Source of the DNA: an uncultured Fidelibacterota bacterium
GTDB taxonomy: Bacteria > Fidelibacterota > Marinisomatia > Marinisomatales > UBA1611
DNA length: 38,673 nt
NCBI GenBank assembly: GCA_913043235.1
Contig: CAJWLO010000022.1
Span: forward strand, 1 to 38,673
Direction: 5' to 3'
Shown here: positions 34,408 to 38,673 of the stretch, piece by piece
How positions within the stretch are numbered: the first letter of the stretch is position 1
How the letters are laid out: every line of letters starts with the position of its first letter
Made by a program: the position numbers and the translations under genes
The notes under the pieces: generated by a model
What the model was told of the DNA's origin: nothing
Seen by the model: the letters and a program-made list of their open reading frames with translations, nothing else
Database searches by the model: none

Positions 34408-35877
34408 ATGAAACGCCTTATCAAAGTAACATTAATTTTGTTTTGTATGCTTATTGCTCAAGAATCCAAAATCTATTGGAACAGCCTTTCCACTTCAGTA
34501 AAAGTAGACGTTCCCATCGCTGATGATGAAACGTTGAAAGGTGGCCGTATCCAAATCAAAGTCAGCTTTGATGGTGGAAATAATTATTTAAACCTTGGAC
34601 AGCCTTCACTAATCGATGGAGGAGATCTTAGTGATTTAAAGGAAATATTGATTGCCCGTCAGGATTTTGTTTCCTTGGATGGTTACAGCGAAGGTGGGAC
34701 TGCTCAGTTTATCGCTGAAATTTGGGATAGGGCCGGCAACAGCGCAGTTGGGACAGTAAGCGATAGTATACTAACTATTGATGAAACGATTCCAGTGCTA
34801 AACGAAGTCACAGTTACTTCCACAAATATGCAAAATAATGCCCTGGCTGTCCCTGATGATATGCTGACATTAACTATCATTGCTAGCGAAGGAATTGAGA
34901 TGCCAATAGTTGAAATCAATGGAGATGAATTTCAAGCTACTGGTGATGGTAGCTCTTGGAAAGTAGAAAATGTTTTTGAAGATGGTGATGATGGGCTGAT
35001 TACTTTCACTATTGATTTTAAGGATTATGCTCAGAATCCAGGCGTAAAAGTTACTGCCACTACTGATGAAAGCAACGTTACTTATGATGGCACAGCTCCA
35101 GAGCTAGATGATATCAAACTTTATTCCAATAACTCTTACGATCAAACCCTAGCTGTAAAGGGAGATTCCATATTCCTTGATTTCATGGCCAGTGAGACTT
35201 TGTCAACAATAAATGTCACCGTTAATGGAAATGAAATATCACAGTTAACTAAAACAAAACTCCAATACCGGTATTCCCATGCACTTACCGAAAAAGATGC
35301 CGAAGGTTTAATTCCTTTTACTATTGATTATAATGATTTGGCCGGTAATCCAGGGGAACAGGTACTGGAAACATCGGATGATAGTGAAGTATTGTTTGAT
35401 ATGACTCCTCCAGCAACCTTTAAAGTTGAAAGTGTGGGTTCTTCCGCTAAGGAAATCAAGAACACTGCCCAAGTAGAAAAGGGGAAGCCATCTAGCTCAA
35501 AAGGAGCGAAAGCTCAGCCTTCTTTATTTAGTGGTACGACCTTGATCATAGTAGTTTCGGTGATAGGTGTTTTATTTTTATTAATTGTACTATCTTGGTG
35601 GAAAATATTTTCCAAAGCCAATCATGCCGGTTGGAAAGTGCTTGTGCCATTTCTGAATTTTATTGTAGTGACCAAGATTTTGAATAAGCCCATATGGTGG
35701 ATGGTGATATACCTTATTTTTCCTGTGGGACATATTCTGGTATCTCTTCAAATGGCAAAACTTTTTGGGAAGAAAATTATTTTTGCCATTGGTATGATTC
35801 TACTGCCATTTGTTTTTTATCCATTATTAGCTTTCAGTAAAGCTCAAATAGCAGAATCTGCTGCAGCTTCTAAATAG
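34408..35877 (+). CDS. Ig-like exported domain fused to a DUF5684-type membrane domain
   Basis: The start at 34408 (489 residues) gives a signal peptide ending CMLIA|QE. The frame is open to 34354, but only inside the preceding gene. Residues of about 20-125 carry a sandwich domain (VKVDVPIADDETLKGGRI). Two similar Ig-like repeats follow at about 127-225 and 228-328, sharing IPFTIDYNDLAGNPG and ITFTIDFKDYAQNPG. After a Lys/Ser-rich linker (about 340-370) comes a strong membrane helix (about 372-395), then WWKIFSKANHAGWKVLVPFLNF and two more hydrophobic segments. The latter matches the DUF5684 pattern (W-IF-KAG--GW--LIP-YN). Such a domain usually stands alone in small membrane proteins, so this is an uncommon fusion. 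Function unknown. Confidence 0.7.
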   Translation: MKRLIKVTLILFCMLIAQESKIYWNSLSTSVKVDVPIADDETLKGGRIQIKVSFDGGNNYLNLGQPSLIDGGDLSDLKEILIARQDFVSLDGYSEGGTAQFIAEIWDRAGNSAVGTVSDSILTIDETIPVLNEVTVTSTNMQNNALAVPDDMLTLTIIASEGIEMPIVEINGDEFQATGDGSSWKVENVFEDGDDGLITFTIDFKDYAQNPGVKVTATTDESNVTYDGTAPELDDIKLYSNNSYDQTLAVKGDSIFLDFMASETLSTINVTVNGNEISQLTKTKLQYRYSHALTEKDAEGLIPFTIDYNDLAGNPGEQVLETSDDSEVLFDMTPPATFKVESVGSSAKEIKNTAQVEKGKPSSSKGAKAQPSLFSGTTLIIVVSVIGVLFLLIVLSWWKIFSKANHAGWKVLVPFLNFIVVTKILNKPIWWMVIYLIFPVGHILVSLQMAKLFGKKIIFAIGMILLPFVFYPLLAFSKAQIAESAAASK

Positions 35878-35911
35878 AACCTAGAACCCATTTTCTGTTC
35901 TATATTTTTAC

Positions 35912-36448
35912 ATGACTGAATTAGTAGAAACCAAACTGAAATCTGAAGTTATTTTCCAGGGTTGTTTCTTGGATGTGCGCAGGGATGTAGTAAAATTGCC
36001 GAATGGGAAAACAACAACCAGGGAATGGATTAACCACCCTGGCGCAGTTGTAATCCTTCCCATATTACCTGATGGTTTAATCGGGCTAATTCGTCAGTAC
36101 CGTTATGCAGCACAGGATGAATTTATTGAACTGCCGGCGGGGAAACTGGATTTTGATGAAGAACCAATCGTTTGTGCTGCCCGAGAATTAAAAGAAGAAA
36201 TTGGTTATAAAGCAGGAAAACTCACCTTTCTGACCAAAATTCATCCGGCCATTGGTTTTGCTAATGAGATCATGAGTGTCTACCTGGCAGAAAATCTGGA
36301 GAAAACAGACTGCAATTTGGATGCGGATGAATTTCTGGAATTACTACCCACATCCCTAGAAGATGCAGTAAACTTGGTCTGGAATGGAAAAATTACCGAT
36401 GTAAAAACAATTATAGGTGTTTTATGGCTGAATAGACTATATCAATAA
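35912..36448 (+). CDS. Nudix hydrolase, ADP-ribose pyrophosphatase-like
   Basis: This 178-residue cytosolic protein has no signal peptide. A complete Nudix box G-x5-E-x7-RELKEEIGY occupies 77-99, with Gly77, Glu83, Arg91 and Glu95/Glu96. The flanking pattern (VVILPILPDGLIGLIRQYRYA before it, and HPAIGFANEIMSVYLAENL after it) is that of NudF-type ADP-ribose pyrophosphatases, which split ADP-ribose to AMP and ribose 5-phosphate. Other Nudix substrates cannot be excluded. Its 34-nt upstream gap contains no obvious promoter. Its stop shares a base with the start of the next gene. Confidence 0.92.
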   Translation: MTELVETKLKSEVIFQGCFLDVRRDVVKLPNGKTTTREWINHPGAVVILPILPDGLIGLIRQYRYAAQDEFIELPAGKLDFDEEPIVCAARELKEEIGYKAGKLTFLTKIHPAIGFANEIMSVYLAENLEKTDCNLDADEFLELLPTSLEDAVNLVWNGKITDVKTIIGVLWLNRLYQ

Positions 36449-37146
36449 TGAAAAGAATTATATTATTTTTGATCATTAATGTATTAGCCTTTGGACAAGC
36501 GGAGAAGCAGCATAACGGTTTGCTCTCAAATACCCGGTTTGGAAAAGGGATGGGTGTTTTTGTTAACATTGGAAGTGAAAATTTTGAAATTGATGGCTAT
36601 GTGGATATCAATACAGATTTTGGCCTTTTTGGTGATCTATGGTTCAGCCAAGTCGACTTTGATCAAAATACGGATACAGAGCTGAATACAAGTTTAGGAT
36701 ATGCATTGAAGATAAAACCAAATACTACAGTTGGATTGGGGTATAGTAAATTTTCTTACCTGGATGATGATGCAAGTTTTCTGAATGATGAGGGCGAGTT
36801 GTTTATTGGGGCAGTTATTGGTCCAGCTACTGGTGTTGTTTTTATCGATTCTGAACCATATAGTCTAGACTACTTTTGTAAGATAGACATGAATCATGGA
36901 CCACTGAAAAATTTTTCTGCTGATATTTTTCTGCAAGGTTATTTTGAAGGAGAAAACTATGATATTGATATTTCCATCATAAAAAATGTTTATAATCATT
37001 TTACTCTGGGATATATATTATCCAGGGAAAAGTATGATTATGAACAACCTTATAAATTTATAAAAAATGGAGAATCTTATATAAAAAATTCATTCCAAAA
37101 AGAAGAAAGATTTTTTCATAAAATCTATGCTGGTTACACATTTTGA
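36448..37146 (+). CDS. Small exported, probably outer-membrane barrel protein
   Basis: This 232-residue protein has a signal peptide ending VLAFG|QA. After a short polar start (HNGLLSNTRFGKGM) it shows alternating strands: GVFVNIGSENFEIDGYVDIN, TSLGYALKIKPNTTVGLGYSKF and DIFLQGYFEGENYDIDISI. It ends HKIYAGYTF with the terminal Phe typical of outer-membrane barrels. It looks like an 8- to 10-strand barrel. No family was recognised. The 3' side is unusually AT-rich and holds no good terminator. Confidence 0.6.
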   Translation: MKRIILFLIINVLAFGQAEKQHNGLLSNTRFGKGMGVFVNIGSENFEIDGYVDINTDFGLFGDLWFSQVDFDQNTDTELNTSLGYALKIKPNTTVGLGYSKFSYLDDDASFLNDEGELFIGAVIGPATGVVFIDSEPYSLDYFCKIDMNHGPLKNFSADIFLQGYFEGENYDIDISIIKNVYNHFTLGYILSREKYDYEQPYKFIKNGESYIKNSFQKEERFFHKIYAGYTF

Positions 37147-37251
37147 ATAATATCTGATTAATAATATATTTATATATTTAAGGTTTTATTAGGAATTTTT
37201 ATATTAACAATAATGTATACATCTCTACATGAAAAAAACAGTGAATCGTAA
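37147..37251. other. AT-rich intergenic region before the MaoC gene
   Basis: This 105-bp stretch is made almost only of A and T over its first 60 bases. It contains a 9-codon decoy reading frame starting ATG at 37229 and ending TGA at 37253-37255, overlapping the GTG start of the next gene by 1-2 nt. It probably holds a promoter, but no convincing -10/-35 or Bacteroidota-type -7/-33 pair could be singled out. Confidence 0.4.
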
Positions 37252-37926
37252 GTGAATGTCCTAGAATTCATTAGGGAAAAAAAAGAAGATTTTCAGGAAA
37301 ATACAGCTCAGTTCAAGGCAATGTTAGAGCCTACATTCCAATCTTGGTCAAATAAACTAAACGATCGAATCACCAATACACTGAATAATCCTTGGATTGC
37401 AGGTTTGAATCCTTTTGAGAGCAGTAATCTTTTTATTACAGGACAAGTCTTCCAAAATGAAACAGCCGAACGAACTTACGAAAATTTAAAAAAACAAATT
37501 GGCCAAGAAACTTACGTAGGCCAATGGCAGATAATAGACCAGAACTGTATTAATCAATTTGCTGATGTTACGGGGGATCAACAGTGGATTCATACAGATC
37601 CGAGTCGAGCTAAAAAAGAATCACCATTTAAAACGACTATTGCCCATGGATTTCTTACTCTGGCTTTATTGCCGAAATTGACCGATACTATAAATGAAAA
37701 GATAAATTTTTACCCAGAAGCACGGTTGGTAGTGAACTATGGCTTGAACCAGGTGCGTTTCCCATTTCCAGTCAAATCTGGTTCTAGGGTCAGGGCGCGA
37801 ATACGATTGAAAAATGTGGTTCCATTAAACAAAAGCATTGAAGTAATAAATGAAATTAGTGTAGAAGTGGAATACAGAAAACGATATGCCTGTGTAGCAG
37901 AAACCGTATTGCGACTCTATTTTTAG
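37252..37926 (+). CDS. MaoC-like hydratase, NodN type, with helical N-terminal extension
   Basis: This 224-residue protein starts at GTG. Residues of about 92-220 form a hotdog MaoC domain: FADVTGDQQWIHTD (103-116, with catalytic Asp109 and His114), TTIAHGFLTLALLP (128-141), and NYGLNQVRFPFPVKSGSRVR (162-181), the hallmark of the NodN branch. MaoC enzymes hydrate (R)-specific enoyl-CoA thioesters. The NodN branch's exact substrate is unclear. The first 90 residues are extra and look helical and amphipathic (FIREKKEDFQ, FKAMLEPTFQSWSNKLNDRI), not part of the usual fold. The protein is cytosolic. It converges with trmH across a 22-bp gap. Confidence 0.87.
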   Translation: MNVLEFIREKKEDFQENTAQFKAMLEPTFQSWSNKLNDRITNTLNNPWIAGLNPFESSNLFITGQVFQNETAERTYENLKKQIGQETYVGQWQIIDQNCINQFADVTGDQQWIHTDPSRAKKESPFKTTIAHGFLTLALLPKLTDTINEKINFYPEARLVVNYGLNQVRFPFPVKSGSRVRARIRLKNVVPLNKSIEVINEISVEVEYRKRYACVAETVLRLYF

Positions 37927-37948
37927 TTATTATATAATATTAGTGATG

Positions 37949-38605
37949 TCAGATTTTATTTTTAATGTATCCTTCTTTATCCATAGCAGGATATGATAAA
38001 CCAGATTCTTGACAGCGTTTAGCCACATCTGGATAGGAAAATTCAAATAAGAGTTTATCGTAGGTATTATGATCTAATCTGTTTTTCTGATACAAGCCAG
38101 CTTCTTTTCTTTGCCTTTGAGCTTCAAAGAGAATAACAGCTGCTGCCACAGAAACATTGAGGCTGGCAACCATTCCATCCATGGGAATCATGATTTCATC
38201 ATCTATATTTTTTAATGCTTTAGGAGAAATTCCATCCAATTCCGCACCAAGTATCAGGGCCGTTGGCTCAGTATATTTGACGGATCGATAGTCCTTTGCT
38301 CTTTCACTTGTATTTGCCGCATAAATACAAAATCCAGCTGATTTTAAGTTTGAGATAACAGTCAATATAGATTTATGAATATGCAGATGAACCCAATGGT
38401 TGGATCCGCCGGCAGATTTGAGATTGGTCCCCACTTTACGTTCATTAGATGAAATACCATGAATATCCCCAATACCTACGGAATCAGAAGAGCGAATAAT
38501 CGCTGCAAGATTATGAGGTTTATGTACATTATCCATAATGATGGTTAAATCAGGCTGACGCTTATTTAAAACATCTTTGATCTTTTGGAATCGCTCAGGA
38601 GTCAT
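37949..38605 (-). CDS. trmH: tRNA (guanosine-18-2'-O)-methyltransferase (TrmH, SpoU family)
   Basis: This 218-residue SPOUT methyltransferase is close to the length of E. coli TrmH (229). It adds a 2'-O-methyl group to G18 in the D-loop of tRNA, using S-adenosylmethionine. The three SpoU motifs are clear: N32-LAAIIR-38 (motif 1), LGAELDGIS (119-127, motif 2, Glu122) and IPMDGMVASLNVSVAAA (140-156, motif 3, the knotted SAM site). The C-terminal extension fits TrmH rather than RlmB. It is the only minus-strand protein gene. The 68 bases upstream of its ATG contain no recognisable gene. Confidence 0.93.
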   Translation of the reverse strand: MTPERFQKIKDVLNKRQPDLTIIMDNVHKPHNLAAIIRSSDSVGIGDIHGISSNERKVGTNLKSAGGSNHWVHLHIHKSILTVISNLKSAGFCIYAANTSERAKDYRSVKYTEPTALILGAELDGISPKALKNIDDEIMIPMDGMVASLNVSVAAAVILFEAQRQRKEAGLYQKNRLDHNTYDKLLFEFSYPDVAKRCQESGLSYPAMDKEGYIKNKI

Positions 38606-38673
38606 ATAGTTCCGTATATGGGGTGGAGACCATATCTAACTTTTAACGTTGTAGTAGTCACACATGAGTTTTC

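Noticed and set aside
37928-37939. Perfect 12-bp palindrome of A and T between the MaoC and trmH genes
   Set aside because: In such AT-rich DNA it is expected by chance, and it has no loop or GC core to act as a terminator.
38606-38673. Possible start of another gene at the right edge
   Set aside because: The 68 bases hold no convincing start or conserved reading frame, and are treated as the upstream region of trmH.

Overview
The window reads as a fragment of a chromosome from a Gram-negative bacterium of the Fibrobacterota-Chlorobiota-Bacteroidota (FCB) group. I favour Candidatus Marinimicrobia/Neomarinimicrobiota (SAR406) or a near relative, but only as an inference. The signs are a SprA-type type IX secretion (T9SS) translocon, PorV/UPF0164-like barrels, secreted proteins with FlgD-like C-terminal sorting domains (NPFNP-type motifs, each ending in hydrophobics plus Lys), outer-membrane barrels ending in aromatic residues, moderately AT-rich DNA and few strong Shine-Dalgarno sites. 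All protein genes point rightward except the last (trmH). The 5' part of a tRNA-Phe lies on the minus strand at the left edge. No phage, transposon, CRISPR or resistance element was found.

Layout. 1-62: tRNA-Phe, 3' end cut off. 338-3232: outer-membrane protein with a gluzincin-like HExxH domain, a TolB-like propeller and a barrel. 3489-4106: rdgB (XTP/dITP pyrophosphatase). 4145-25224: a tightly packed secretion block. It holds sprA, a lipoprotein glutaminyl-cyclase-like M28 enzyme, a choice-of-anchor-like lipoprotein, a propeller cargo with a sorting domain, a PorV-like barrel and a second barrel. Then come a YibQ-type polysaccharide deacetylase, an ReAV-type asparaginase and three more cargo proteins: an endonuclease/exonuclease/phosphatase nuclease with a lamin-tail domain, a 712-aa surface protein, and a 1298-aa protein with a haem-c motif and OB-like domains. 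A clear hairpin terminator (25241-25273) closes the block.

25285-34403: a second coupled envelope block with a lipoprotein, TonB-dependent receptor, PorV-like barrel, NHL-propeller lipoprotein, an unrecognised periplasmic protein, a small barrel and a helical-repeat (TatT-like) protein. 34408-37146: an Ig/DUF5684 membrane protein, a Nudix hydrolase and a small barrel. 37252-38605: a NodN-type MaoC protein and, convergently, trmH.

How the genes may work together. SprA is the outer-membrane channel of T9SS and PorV-like barrels collect cargo there. Four genes in the same block encode proteins with T9SS-type C-terminal domains. Thirteen of the fifteen non-lipoprotein exported proteins carry Gln directly after the likely signal-peptidase I site, and a probable glutaminyl cyclase sits 5 bp after sprA. 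That matches the 'Q-rule' known in Bacteroidota, where the new N-terminal Gln is cyclised to pyroglutamate. The cargo suggests extracellular DNA breakdown and possibly redox chemistry at the cell surface. The second block looks like an uptake complex of a TonB receptor, a PorV-like barrel and surface propellers.
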